In this document: positions 1 to 7,686 of the stretch, one piece after another
Position numbering within the stretch: position 1 is the stretch's first letter
Layout of the letters: each line of letters opens with the position of its first letter
Assembly: GCF_004684085.1 (NCBI RefSeq)
Contig: NZ_SRHZ01000057.1
Location: forward strand, 1 to 32,035
Source: Stenotrophomonas maltophilia
GTDB lineage: Bacteria; Pseudomonadota; Gammaproteobacteria; Xanthomonadales; Xanthomonadaceae
Direction: 5' to 3'
DNA: 32,035 nucleotides
Translations under genes and position numbers: made by a program
The notes under the pieces: model-generated
What the model was told of the DNA's origin: nothing
The model's input: only the letters and a program-made list of their open reading frames with translations
Databases searched by the model: none

Positions 1-8
1 CCAGAGCC

Positions 9-32
9 GCTTTGGCTTTGGCTTTGGCTTTG
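9..32. repeat. Hexamer tandem repeat, four copies of GCTTTG
   Basis: Four perfect back-to-back copies of GCTTTG, followed directly by GCGG. The repeat lies at the window edge, upstream of a SMAG element, with no complete gene around it. It may be slippage-prone intergenic DNA or the tail of a gene outside the window (it would read as Ala-Leu repeats in one frame). No function is claimed. Confidence 0.75.
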
Positions 33-75
33 GCGGGTGCAGGGTGCAACCCTGCCGAACACCCTCCGCTGCGCT

Positions 76-98
76 CGCCGGGCATGGCCCGGCGCTAC
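76..98 (-). repeat. SMAG (GTAG-type REP) element, single copy
   Basis: On the minus strand GTAG is followed by an 8-bp stem (CGCCGGGC / GCCCGGCG) with loop CAT. This is the head-plus-hairpin layout of the REP-like SMAG elements of S. maltophilia. The stem bases differ from the other copies in this window, which use TGCCGGCC, so it belongs to a different sequence subgroup. It lies just beyond the terminator of the oxygenase gene. Confidence 0.75.
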
Positions 99-102
99 CC
101 GT

Positions 103-136
103 AATGAAAAAGCCGCCTTTCGGCGGCTTTTTCATT
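103..136. terminator. Rho-independent terminator of the oxygenase gene
   Basis: A 6-bp GC stem (GCCGCC at 112-117, GGCGGC at 122-127) with a four-base loop is flanked by A5 on one side and T5 on the other. The outer arms AATGAAAAA and TTTTTCATT extend the symmetry, so it could stop transcription from both directions. It begins within the stop codon of the minus-strand oxygenase gene. The same AATGAAAA/TTTTCATT frame recurs in the terminator at 5183-5218. Confidence 0.88.
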
Positions 137-1071
137 TACTTCAGCTTGATCTCGCGCAGGCGTTCTTCGAGGAAGCCATGGGCGGTGATCGGCTCCGGGT
201 ACCGGCTCGGGTTTTCCGGGGTGATGCACGAGGGCAGCACGTCGATCAGGAAATCCGGGTTCGGGTGCAGGAAGAACGGCACCGAGTAACGCGGCTGGCG
301 GGCCAGCTCACCCGGAGGGTTGACCACACGATGGATGGTCGAGGGATACACGTGGTTGGTCAGGCGCTGCAGCATGTCGCCGATGTTGACCACGATGGTG
401 TCCGCGTCCGAGGTGAACGGCACCCACTCGCCCTCATGCGACTGCACTTCCAGACCCGCGGCGCTTGCGCCCACCAACAGGGTGATGAAGTTGATGTCGC
501 CATGTGCACCGGCACGTACGTTCGGGATGTCGTCGGTGGTGATCGGCGGGTAATGGATCGGGCGCAGGATCGAGTTGCCGAAGTTGGTCTTGTCGGCGAA
601 GAAGGTCTCCGGCAGGCCGATGTGCAGGGCCAGCGCCGACAGCACGCGCGAACCCAGGTTGTCCAGCGCCTGGTACAGGCCGTAACCGCGCTCACGGAAG
701 CCCTCGACCTCGGTCGGCCACAGGTTCGGCGCCATCACGTCACGGTACTTGGAGTCGTCGGCGATCTCGCGACCGATGTGCCAGAACTCCTTCAGGTCGA
801 AGTGCTTGGAACCCTTGGCGGTTTCCACGCCGAACGGAGTGTAGCCGCGAGCGCCGCCGCTGCCGGCCACGTGGTACTTGCGCTTGACTTCATCCGGCAG
901 GGCAAAGAAGGCCTTGAAGGCACCGTAGGCGGCGTCGATGTCGGCCTGCGGGATGCCGTGGTTGCGGATGCCCGCGAATCCCCATTGGCGGTAGGCCGCG
1001 CCCAGCTCGGCCACAAAGGCTTCGCGGTCGCTGTCGAAACGGGTGATATCGAGGGTCGGGATCTGGCTCAC
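136..1071 (-). CDS. Isopenicillin N synthase-like 2-oxoglutarate/Fe(II) oxygenase
   Basis: A 311-residue protein of the isopenicillin N synthase/2OG-Fe(II) dioxygenase family, a non-haem iron oxygenase of the cytosol. The N-terminal DIOX_N-type region contains the WGFAGIRNHGI segment (about residues 30-40). The iron triad is visible as H190-x-D192 (AHGDIN) and H247 (STIHRV). R261-x-S263 (RYSVPFF) is the usual 2-oxoglutarate contact pair. The GTG at 1071 is chosen because AGGA lies about 7 bases upstream and the family's N-terminus (SQIPTLDIT) begins here; the same frame stays open far upstream but only as an antisense shadow of the yejM-like gene. The substrate cannot be told from sequence, and bacterial members of this group are often of unknown function. 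The gene stands alone, divergent from the envelope operon, with its own terminator. Confidence 0.93.
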   Translation of the reverse strand: MSQIPTLDITRFDSDREAFVAELGAAYRQWGFAGIRNHGIPQADIDAAYGAFKAFFALPDEVKRKYHVAGSGGARGYTPFGVETAKGSKHFDLKEFWHIGREIADDSKYRDVMAPNLWPTEVEGFRERGYGLYQALDNLGSRVLSALALHIGLPETFFADKTNFGNSILRPIHYPPITTDDIPNVRAGAHGDINFITLLVGASAAGLEVQSHEGEWVPFTSDADTIVVNIGDMLQRLTNHVYPSTIHRVVNPPGELARQPRYSVPFFLHPNPDFLIDVLPSCITPENPSRYPEPITAHGFLEERLREIKLK

Positions 1072-1161
1072 AGCGGTTCCTGGCTTGTCGTTGGGTCTGA
1101 ACGGGCCAGCGCATTCATGGCCCGCCTGAACATTGTGACAGATCGCCCGGCGAACGCGACT

Positions 1162-1188
1162 CGATACAAGGAAACAAACCGATACAAT
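1162..1188 (+). promoter_or_regulatory. Possible promoter of the envelope operon with a direct repeat
   Basis: The octamer CGATACAA occurs at 1162-1169 and 1180-1187, an 18-base period. The second copy contains TACAAT (1183-1188), a fair -10 hexamer, but no good -35 is visible at the right distance. It lies in the 195-base divergent gap (1072-1266) between the oxygenase gene and the YejM-like gene. Nothing else was recognised in that gap. Confidence 0.3.
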
Positions 1189-1266
1189 GCGCGACCCGAG
1201 CACATTTAACGATTCAATCACGTTGGTGCCGTGCGCTTCTTCCATCCACCTGAACCCGCCCGCACC

Positions 1267-3144
1267 ATGCCCACCGTTCCCGCCGACACCGCGCCCCCAG
1301 CAGAAACCGCCCGCCGCTGGCGTCGGCTGGCGTGGTGGTCGCTGTTCGTGGCCGGAAACGCGATCCTGGCCGCGGCCATCACCCTTGGGAACGTGCCGCT
1401 GGCCGACAATCCTGGTGGCGCAATCGGCCTGGTTTACCTGTCCGTGGCCTTGCCCGGCCATCTCCTGGCATTCGGAGCGCTGGCCGGTCTGTTGCCGCTG
1501 CTGCTGGGCCTTTGGCCGCGCAGCGCACGCACTCTGAGTGTCAGTGCCGTGCTGCTGCAGGGCCTGTGGCTGTGCCTGCTGCTGGTCGATGCCAAGGTTT
1601 TCACACTGTATCGCTTCCACCTCAATGCCATGGTGGTGAACATGGTGTTCGGTGGCGCGCTGCACGATCAGGTGGCGCTGTCCTGGAAAACCTGGCTGCA
1701 GGCTGGCCTGCTGGTGTCTGCCATCTTCACGGCCGAGGGCCTGCTGGCCTGGGCCTGTTGGAAGCTGCTGCCGACCCTGCCCCGCCGGCGCACGATGCTG
1801 CAGGCCTGGTCGGTGGTCGCGCTGCTGATGGCCGGTGGGCAGGTCGCCACGGCCTACTACGACGCCCGTGGCGACCGCGATGTGATTGCGCAGTGGAACT
1901 ACCTGCCGTGGGCACAGCCGATCACCGCCAAGAGCTTCATGCGCAGGCTTGGCGTGGTCGGCGAACAGCAGGCCGGCCTGCCCGATCCGCGCCACGCCCA
2001 GCTGCTGTATCCGCTGCAGCCACTGCGCTGCCAGAATCCGCACCGCCCCAACGTACTGATGGTGGTGCTGGAGTCGCTGCGCCACGACGCCCTGACCCCC
2101 CAGCTGATGCCCAATGCCTCGGCACTGGCACAGGTTTCGCGCGTATACGACCATCACTTCAGCACCGGCAATGCCACCCGCTATGGCCTGTTCGGCCTGC
2201 TCTACGGCCTGCCTGGCGGCTACTGGCAGAGCATGCTCGACGAGCAGCGCGGTTCGCAGCTGTTCCAGGTGCTGGGCCAACAGGGCTACGACCTGCACCT
2301 GTATGGCAGTGCGCCGCTTTACAGCCCCGAATTCGACCGCACGGCTTTCGCCGACGTGCGCGACCAGCTGCATCAGGGTCCATCCACCCTGACGCCTGAC
2401 AGGCGTGATGCGGCCATCGTCGCCGCGCTGCAGAAAGACATCCGCACCAGCCAGGCCGCGCAGCACCCGTGGTTCGGCTTCGTGTTCCTCGACTCCACCC
2501 ACGCCGGCTACCACCTGCCCGACAGCTACCCGCCGGTGGCCACACCGATGGCCAAGGAGATCGACTTCCTGAAATTCGGCCCGGACCACGACCCGACGCC
2601 AGAGCTCAACCGCTACCGCACTGCCGTGCACTACGCCGACAGCGTGCTCGGCTCGCTGCTGGAGGACCTGCGAGCACAGGGCCTGGAGCAGGACACCATC
2701 GTGCTGGTCACCGGTGACCATGCCGAAGAATTCAACGACCTCAAGCTGAACTACTGGGGCCACAACGGCAACTTCTCCGACTACCAGCTGCAGGTGCCGT
2801 TCGTGCTGCATTGGCCGGGCCAGGCCAGCGGCCATGAAACCCGGACCAGCTCCCACGAAGACTGGGTGCCCACCCTGATGCGCCACGCGCTGGGCTGCGA
2901 GAACGCGCTGACCGATTTCAGCACCGGCCAGGACCTGCTGGCCGAACCCGCCGGCGAACGTGCACTGGTGGTGGAAAGCTGGTCGCAACGTGCGGTCCGC
3001 CACGGCGACGCCATCTACGTGTTCGACAAATTCGGCAACGCAACCGCGCTTGACCTTCACTATCGCCCGCTGCCGCAGCAGGTCCCGGACGCCGCCGCCG
3101 TCCGCTCCGCATGGGAAGCACTGACCCGCTTCCGCAACCGCTGA
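1267..3144 (+). CDS. yejM: YejM/PbgA-like inner-membrane protein (DUF3413 + sulfatase fold)
   Basis: A 625-residue protein with an N-terminal block of about five membrane segments (roughly residues 20-200) and a periplasmic alkaline-phosphatase/sulfatase-fold domain from about residue 260. The membrane part keeps the DUF3413 pattern (DAKVFTLYRFHLN), and the linker (NYLPWAQPITAKSF) also matches E. coli YejM as I remember it. YejM binds lipid A/cardiolipin and controls LpxC turnover through LapB-FtsH. Candidate metal-site residues are present: Glu in VLMVVLES, Thr in TGNATRYG and Asp-His in LVTGDHAEEF. From memory, E. coli YejM has lost the Asp-His pair, so this copy may be catalytic. The ATG at 1267 is preferred; an in-frame GTG at 1231 is possible. 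The glycosyltransferase gene follows after 19 bases, which suggests one transcript. Confidence 0.88.
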   Translation: MPTVPADTAPPAETARRWRRLAWWSLFVAGNAILAAAITLGNVPLADNPGGAIGLVYLSVALPGHLLAFGALAGLLPLLLGLWPRSARTLSVSAVLLQGLWLCLLLVDAKVFTLYRFHLNAMVVNMVFGGALHDQVALSWKTWLQAGLLVSAIFTAEGLLAWACWKLLPTLPRRRTMLQAWSVVALLMAGGQVATAYYDARGDRDVIAQWNYLPWAQPITAKSFMRRLGVVGEQQAGLPDPRHAQLLYPLQPLRCQNPHRPNVLMVVLESLRHDALTPQLMPNASALAQVSRVYDHHFSTGNATRYGLFGLLYGLPGGYWQSMLDEQRGSQLFQVLGQQGYDLHLYGSAPLYSPEFDRTAFADVRDQLHQGPSTLTPDRRDAAIVAALQKDIRTSQAAQHPWFGFVFLDSTHAGYHLPDSYPPVATPMAKEIDFLKFGPDHDPTPELNRYRTAVHYADSVLGSLLEDLRAQGLEQDTIVLVTGDHAEEFNDLKLNYWGHNGNFSDYQLQVPFVLHWPGQASGHETRTSSHEDWVPTLMRHALGCENALTDFSTGQDLLAEPAGERALVVESWSQRAVRHGDAIYVFDKFGNATALDLHYRPLPQQVPDAAAVRSAWEALTRFRNR

Positions 3145-3163
3145 CCCTCAAGGATCATCCTGC

Positions 3164-4309
3164 ATGTACCGTCCGTTGCGCATCCTGCATACCGAAGCCG
3201 CCAAGGGAATGGGCGGGCAGGAGATCTACATCTTCCGCCACATGCAGGTGATGCGTGCACGCGGCCATGATGTGTCGCTGCTGTGCCAGCCGGACGCACG
3301 GCTGGCCAAACTGGCGCGGGATGACGGCTTCACCGTGCACACATTGCGAATGGGCGGGCTCGCCCGCCTGCTGCGCGGCATCTGGTCGGTGTCACGGCTG
3401 GTGCGCCGCGAGCGCTACGACGTGGTCAATACCACCAGCCGCCGTGATGCATTGATCGCCGCTGCCGGTGCGCGCCTGGGCGGTACGCCGCTGGTGGTGC
3501 GCTCGCGCCATCTGATGAGCCCGGTCAATTCACTGCTGACCTATACCAGGCTGCCGCACCGGGTGCTGACGGTCAGCAGCTTCGTCAAGCAACTGCTGGC
3601 CGATCGTGGCATACCGGCCGAACACATCGGCATCGTGCCACCGATCGCAGTGCCGCCGCGCTGGAGCGACATGCGGCTGGAAAATCCCTGGCAGCGCCTG
3701 CAGGAGGTCCGCGCCGAAGTCCGCGCCGAGCTCGGCTTCGGCGAGCAGGACATCGTCGTCGGCTGCGTGGCCGTGCTGCGCGAGCCCAAAGGCCATGCCG
3801 ACCTGCTGCAGGCAATGGTGCCATTGTGCAAGGCCAACCCGGACCTGCACCTGGTCATCGTGGGCGATGGCCAACAGGTGATGGAGCGACTGCAGGCGCT
3901 GTGCGCCGAGCATGGAGTGCAGCCGCAGGTGCACCTGCTGGGCTACCGCGATGGCGCCTGTCGCCTGATGGCCGGCTTCGACATCTTCGCCCTCGCCTCG
4001 CACAAGGAAGCAGCCGGTACCGTATTCCTGGAAGCGGCCTATGTCGGCGTACCCATCGTGGCTACCCGGGTCGGCGGCGTGCCGGAAATGGTGGTTGATG
4101 GCAGCAATGCGATCCTCACCCGCCTGGGCGACAATGCAGCCCTGACCGGCGCCCTGCGCCTGCTGGTGGACGACCCGCAACGGCGTCGGCAGATGGGCCG
4201 CGCCGGCTGGGACTGGATGCACAGCGCACACCGCTTCACCCCGGATGGTCACGGTGAGACCACCGAACACTATTACCACCAGTGGCTGAAGGAGCTGGGA
4301 CATGGCTGA
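3164..4309 (+). CDS. GT4-family glycosyltransferase
   Basis: A 381-residue GT-B fold glycosyltransferase of family GT4. The N-terminal acceptor domain starts with the typical GMGGQE glycine-rich turn (about residues 15-20). The C-terminal nucleotide-sugar domain has an E-x7-E motif (E282 and E290, in KEAAGTVFLEAA) and the GVPIVATRVGGVPEMV segment that contacts the donor. The ATG at 3164 has AAGGA about 9 bases upstream. There is no signal peptide or membrane segment, so it probably acts on the cytoplasmic face of the inner membrane on a lipid-linked or LPS-core acceptor. It sits between the YejM-like gene and the deacetylase gene, overlapping the latter by 8 bases. Donor and acceptor are unknown, but the context points to an envelope glycan. 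Confidence 0.92.
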   Translation: MYRPLRILHTEAAKGMGGQEIYIFRHMQVMRARGHDVSLLCQPDARLAKLARDDGFTVHTLRMGGLARLLRGIWSVSRLVRRERYDVVNTTSRRDALIAAAGARLGGTPLVVRSRHLMSPVNSLLTYTRLPHRVLTVSSFVKQLLADRGIPAEHIGIVPPIAVPPRWSDMRLENPWQRLQEVRAEVRAELGFGEQDIVVGCVAVLREPKGHADLLQAMVPLCKANPDLHLVIVGDGQQVMERLQALCAEHGVQPQVHLLGYRDGACRLMAGFDIFALASHKEAAGTVFLEAAYVGVPIVATRVGGVPEMVVDGSNAILTRLGDNAALTGALRLLVDDPQRRRQMGRAGWDWMHSAHRFTPDGHGETTEHYYHQWLKELGHG

Positions 4310-5159
4310 TGCCCGAACCGTACCGGTGCTGATGCACCATCACGTCAGCCCTTCACCCGGCATGATCACGGTGTCGCCGGAAAACTTCGAAAGCCAGATC
4401 GCCTGGCTGGCCGGCAACGGCTGGACGTCGCTGACGCTGGACCAGTACGCCGGCTTCCTTGCCGGCAAGCCGGTACCGCGCAAGTCGATCGTGATTACCT
4501 TCGACGACGGCTACCTGGACAACTGGGTGTATGCGCATCCGATCCTGCAGAAGTACGGCATGCACGCGGTGGTGTTCGTGGTCACCGGGTGGATGGGCGA
4601 AGGCCCGGAACGTCCGCATGCAGGCATCGAAGGGGCAGCGCTGCCAGCCACGCCGGACCACCGTGGCTGCGAAGCGGCGATCTACGAGCAGGACCGCAGC
4701 GACGATGTGATGATGCGCTGGAGCGAAGCCCGCGCCAGCATTGCCGCCGGCACCTTCGAAGTGCATTGCCACACCCACACCCACACCCGCTGGCTGCGCC
4801 GCAATGACCTCGATCGCGCACAGCGCCGCGCAGGCCTGAGCCACGATCTGGCCGTTTCGCGCGAGGTCCTGCAGGACAAGCTGGGCGAGGTATCGGACAC
4901 GCTGTGCTGGCCGTATGGCGATTTCGACCAGGACCATATCGAGGTGGCCCGCGAGCATGGCTTCCGCTATCTGCACACCACCCATCCTTTCGGCCGCAAC
5001 GTGATCGGTGGCGACCCCGAGCGCATCTACCGGTTCGCCATCCGCAACCGGCCGGCCAGCTGGCTGCGCAAGCGTATCAGGCTGAGCTACAACCCGCTGA
5101 TCGGGCCGTTGTTCAATGGCTTCAAGGCGCGGCAGAAGAAGATGCTGCCGGGGCCCTGA
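4302..5159 (+). CDS. Polysaccharide deacetylase (NodB domain)
   Basis: A 285-residue protein with a NodB-type carbohydrate esterase (CE4) domain. The first CE4 motif TFDDGY lies at about residues 66-71 and supplies the catalytic and metal-binding aspartates. The His-rich motif HCHTHTHT (from about residue 155) supplies the zinc histidines. The start HHHVSP after about ten residues is common to this group. There is no clear signal peptide, so cytoplasmic action on a glycan precursor is more likely than action on a secreted polymer. It overlaps the end of the glycosyltransferase gene by 8 bases, which suggests translational coupling and a shared substrate: the transferase may add an N-acetyl sugar that this enzyme then deacetylates. 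That pairing is inference. Confidence 0.92.
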   Translation: MADARTVPVLMHHHVSPSPGMITVSPENFESQIAWLAGNGWTSLTLDQYAGFLAGKPVPRKSIVITFDDGYLDNWVYAHPILQKYGMHAVVFVVTGWMGEGPERPHAGIEGAALPATPDHRGCEAAIYEQDRSDDVMMRWSEARASIAAGTFEVHCHTHTHTRWLRRNDLDRAQRRAGLSHDLAVSREVLQDKLGEVSDTLCWPYGDFDQDHIEVAREHGFRYLHTTHPFGRNVIGGDPERIYRFAIRNRPASWLRKRIRLSYNPLIGPLFNGFKARQKKMLPGP

Positions 5160-5182
5160 GCAGAGCGTGCAGCAGCCGCGAA

Positions 5183-5218
5183 AATGAAAACGCCCCGGCT
5201 TGCCGGGGCGTTTTCATT
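5183..5218. terminator. Bidirectional terminator between the deacetylase gene and glmM
   Basis: A perfect 8-bp GC stem (CGCCCCGG at 5191-5198, CCGGGGCG at 5203-5210) with a four-base loop is flanked by AATGAAAA and TTTTCATT, which also pair. It lies between two converging genes, 23 bases after the deacetylase stop and 16 bases from the glmM stop, so it can serve both. Confidence 0.92.
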
Positions 5219-5234
5219 GCAATGACAAGCTGCC

Positions 5235-6596
5235 TCAGCTGGCGGCCGCGCGTACGGCGGCAGACAGGCGATCAAGCGTGTCCTGCATCAGCGTCGCGTC
5301 ATCGGCCTCGACCGTGACCCGCACCACCGGCTCGGTTCCGGAAGGGCGCAGGAACGCACGGCCACGACCGGCCACCGCCTGCTGCGCGTCAGCGAGCGCG
5401 GACTGCACGCTTTCAGCCTGCACCGTGGCCTTGGCCGAGACATTGCCCAGCCGCACGTTGACCGTCTTCTGCGGCACCCGCACCAGCCCCTTCAGCGCCT
5501 GGCGCAGGGTCTGGCCGTTGTTGCGCAGCGCCACCAGCACCTGCAGCGCGCTGACGATGCCATCGCCCGTGGTCGCCCGATCCAGGCACAGCAGGTGTCC
5601 CGACGCTTCGCCGCCGAGCACGCCGCCGCCTTCGATCAACGCCTGGTGCACGTAGCGGTCACCGACGTTGCTGCGCTGGAACGGAATCTGCAGATCGGCG
5701 AAGGCCTTCTCCACACCGTAGTTGCTCATCAGCGTACCGACCACCGGACCGCGCAGGCGGCCTTCGTCCTTCCATGCACGCGCCAGGATGTACAGCAGGT
5801 CATCACCATCGACCGGATTACCCTGGTCGTCGGCCATCAGCACGCGGTCGCCGTCGCCGTCGAAGGCAATGCCGAGATCGGCGCGGGTCTCGCGCACCTT
5901 GGCGGCCAGGTTGTCGATATGGGTGGAACCGACGCCGGCGTTGATGTTGACGCCGTTGGGTTCAGCACCGATACCGATCACTTCCGCACCCAGCTCACGG
6001 AACAGCAGCGGTGCGATCTGGTAAGTGGCCCCATGCGCGCAGTCCAGGACCAGGCGCACGCCACGCAGGTCGAATGCACGCGGCACGCTGGCCTTGCAGA
6101 ACTCGATGTAGCGGCCAACCGCCTCACGTGCGCGCGAGGCCTTGCCCAGCTTCTCCGATTCTGCGGTGGTGAACGGGACATCCAGCGCGGCTTCCAGCGC
6201 CAGCTCGGTGGCATCGTCGAGCTTCTCGCCCTGGGCGGAGAAGAACTTGATGCCGTTGTCGTAATGCGGGTTGTGCGAAGCACTGATGACGATGCCGGCA
6301 TCCACGCCCAGCGTGCGGGTCAGGAATGCCACGGCCGGGGTGGGCATCGGCCCCAGCAGCTGCACGTCGGCGCCGGCGGCGACCAGTCCAGCTTCCAGCG
6401 CCGCTTCGAACATGTAACCGGAGATGCGGGTGTCCTTGCCGATGATCACGATCGGCCGGCGCCCGTCCTCGCCACGCTGGGCAACCAGCACGCGGCCCAG
6501 GGCGTTGCCCAGGCGAAGCACGAAGTCGGCTGAGATCACCCCCTGACCGACCCGCCCACGGATGCCATCAGTACCGAAGTACTTGCGGCTTCCCAT
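5235..6596 (-). CDS. glmM: Phosphoglucosamine mutase
   Basis: A 453-residue enzyme that converts glucosamine-6-phosphate to glucosamine-1-phosphate for UDP-GlcNAc, hence for peptidoglycan and LPS. The N-terminus [10 protein letters not shown] is characteristic. The active serine that carries the phosphate is in SASHNP (around residues 105-110). The magnesium loop DGDGDR and the C-terminal phosphate-binding RPSGTEP are both present. The length is usual for GlmM. The ATG at 6596 is chosen because it shares one base with the accD stop (TGATG), a coupling arrangement; an in-frame GTG at 6599 is the alternative. It is the last gene of the minus-strand trpB-trpA-accD-glmM run and ends at the bidirectional terminator. 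Confidence 0.98.
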   Translation of the reverse strand: MGSRKYFGTDGIRGRVGQGVISADFVLRLGNALGRVLVAQRGEDGRRPIVIIGKDTRISGYMFEAALEAGLVAAGADVQLLGPMPTPAVAFLTRTLGVDAGIVISASHNPHYDNGIKFFSAQGEKLDDATELALEAALDVPFTTAESEKLGKASRAREAVGRYIEFCKASVPRAFDLRGVRLVLDCAHGATYQIAPLLFRELGAEVIGIGAEPNGVNINAGVGSTHIDNLAAKVRETRADLGIAFDGDGDRVLMADDQGNPVDGDDLLYILARAWKDEGRLRGPVVGTLMSNYGVEKAFADLQIPFQRSNVGDRYVHQALIEGGGVLGGEASGHLLCLDRATTGDGIVSALQVLVALRNNGQTLRQALKGLVRVPQKTVNVRLGNVSAKATVQAESVQSALADAQQAVAGRGRAFLRPSGTEPVVRVTVEADDATLMQDTLDRLSAAVRAAAS

Positions 6597-7471
6597 CACG
6601 CCACCTCCGGCGCCGGCTGACGGCCCAGCATCGCCAGCAGATCGGCGAGACGGTCGCGCATTTCACGGCGGTCGCAGATCTGGTCAATGGCGCCGTGCTC
6701 GAGCAGGAACTCCGAACGCTGGAAGCCTTCCGGCAGCTTCTCGCGCACGGTCTGTTCGATCACGCGCGGGCCGGCGAAGCCGATCAATGCGTGCGGCTCG
6801 GCAATGTTGATGTCGCCCAGCATCGCAAACGATGCCGACACGCCGCCGGTGGTCGGGTGGGTCAGCACTGAAATGAACGGCAGGCCCGCTTCACGCAGCT
6901 TGCCCAGCGCCGCCGAGGTCTTGGCCATCTGCATCAACGAGAACAGGCCTTCCTGCATGCGCGCGCCGCCACTCTGCGAGAAGCACACGTAGGGAGCACC
7001 GATCTCGACCGCGGTTTCGGCAGCCAGCGAGAACCGCTCACCCACCACCGAGCCCATCGACCCGCCCATGAAGGCGAAGTCGAATGACGAGGCCACCAGC
7101 GCACGCCCCTTGAGCAGGCCGCGCATGGCGATCAGCGCGTCGTATTCGCCGGTGTTCTTCTGCGCGATCTTGATGCGCTCGCTGTACTTCTTCTGGTCCT
7201 TGAACTTGAGCAGGTCGGTTGGGCCCAGGCGCGCAGCGATCTCGGTGGTGCTGTCGGCGTCGTACAACGCCGCCAGGCGCGCACGTGCACGGATCGCCAT
7301 GTGGTGGCCGCACTTCGGGCAGACCTCCAGGTTCTCTTCCAGCTCCGGCCGGTACAACGCGCTGCCGCAGTTGCTGCACTTTTCCCACAGGCCCTCGGGG
7401 ACGCTGCGCTTCTTGCTGGGGGTGTTGTCGGTGCGGATGCCGGACGGCATCAACTTGCTGAGCCAACTCAT
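6596..7471 (-). CDS. accD: Acetyl-CoA carboxylase carboxyltransferase subunit beta
   Basis: A 291-residue beta subunit of the acetyl-CoA carboxylase carboxyltransferase, the first committed step of fatty acid synthesis; it works as a heterotetramer with AccA. The N-terminal zinc ribbon has four cysteines (C32, C35, C51, C54: CSNC and CPKC). The crotonase-like core contains [10 protein letters not shown] and SGGARMQEG. The ATG at 7471 is preferred, giving the usual MSWLSKL N-terminus; a GTG at 7483 in the same frame is less likely. GGAAG lies 11 bases upstream. Its stop overlaps the glmM start, coupling fatty-acid and amino-sugar precursor synthesis. A palindrome lies in its leader (7495-7510), and a SMAG dimer separates it from trpA. 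Confidence 0.98.
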   Translation of the reverse strand: MSWLSKLMPSGIRTDNTPSKKRSVPEGLWEKCSNCGSALYRPELEENLEVCPKCGHHMAIRARARLAALYDADSTTEIAARLGPTDLLKFKDQKKYSERIKIAQKNTGEYDALIAMRGLLKGRALVASSFDFAFMGGSMGSVVGERFSLAAETAVEIGAPYVCFSQSGGARMQEGLFSLMQMAKTSAALGKLREAGLPFISVLTHPTTGGVSASFAMLGDINIAEPHALIGFAGPRVIEQTVREKLPEGFQRSEFLLEHGAIDQICDRREMRDRLADLLAMLGRQPAPEVA

Positions 7472-7494
7472 GCGGGAGGACACTTCCGTTCAGG

Positions 7495-7526
7495 GCGGCC
7501 CAAGGGCCGCAAAGGCGGACAGTCTA
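7495..7526 (-). promoter_or_regulatory. accD leader: possible -10 box and a perfect palindrome
   Basis: On the minus strand TAGACT (7526-7521) is a possible -10 box, although no convincing -35 is visible. The predicted start of transcription would fall just before a 16-base palindrome (7495-7510: GCGGCCC, two bases, GGGCCGC). The mRNA leader could therefore fold into a tight 7-bp hairpin about 24 bases before the accD start. The rest of the 215-base gap (7472-7686) is filled mostly by the SMAG dimer. Confidence 0.35.
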
Positions 7527-7610
7527 GCTCCGCTTTCCCTGCCCGTGCACCCCCTGCGCCACCGGCCGAAGGCTGGAAAAACCATGCTGGGACGTACGTT
7601 TAGGTACTGG

Positions 7611-7684
7611 GTCATGCCGGCCGCTGGCCGGCAGCCCTTGCACGCAGGCGGGTACGGAGGATGCCGGCCAGCGGCCGGCACTAC
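7611..7684. repeat. SMAG REP dimer between trpA and accD (one head degenerate)
   Basis: Two inverted hairpins with the same 8-bp stem (TGCCGGCC / GGCCGGCA) lie at 7615-7633 and 7662-7680, separated by 28 bases. The right copy carries the CTAC (minus-strand GTAG) head at 7681-7684. The left copy has GTCA where GTAG is expected, so its head is damaged. The dimer starts 2 bases from the trpA stop codon and lies in the trpA-accD transcript. It could act as an attenuator or mRNA-end stabiliser. Confidence 0.85.
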
Positions 7685-7686
7685 CG

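Noticed and set aside
1072..3060. Upstream extension of the oxygenase reading frame
   Set aside because: The extension is antisense to the YejM-like gene; the family N-terminus and a ribosome site fix the start at 1071.
7611..7684. CRISPR repeats
   Set aside because: The repeated units are inverted palindromes with GTAG heads at scattered intergenic sites, not regularly spaced direct repeats.
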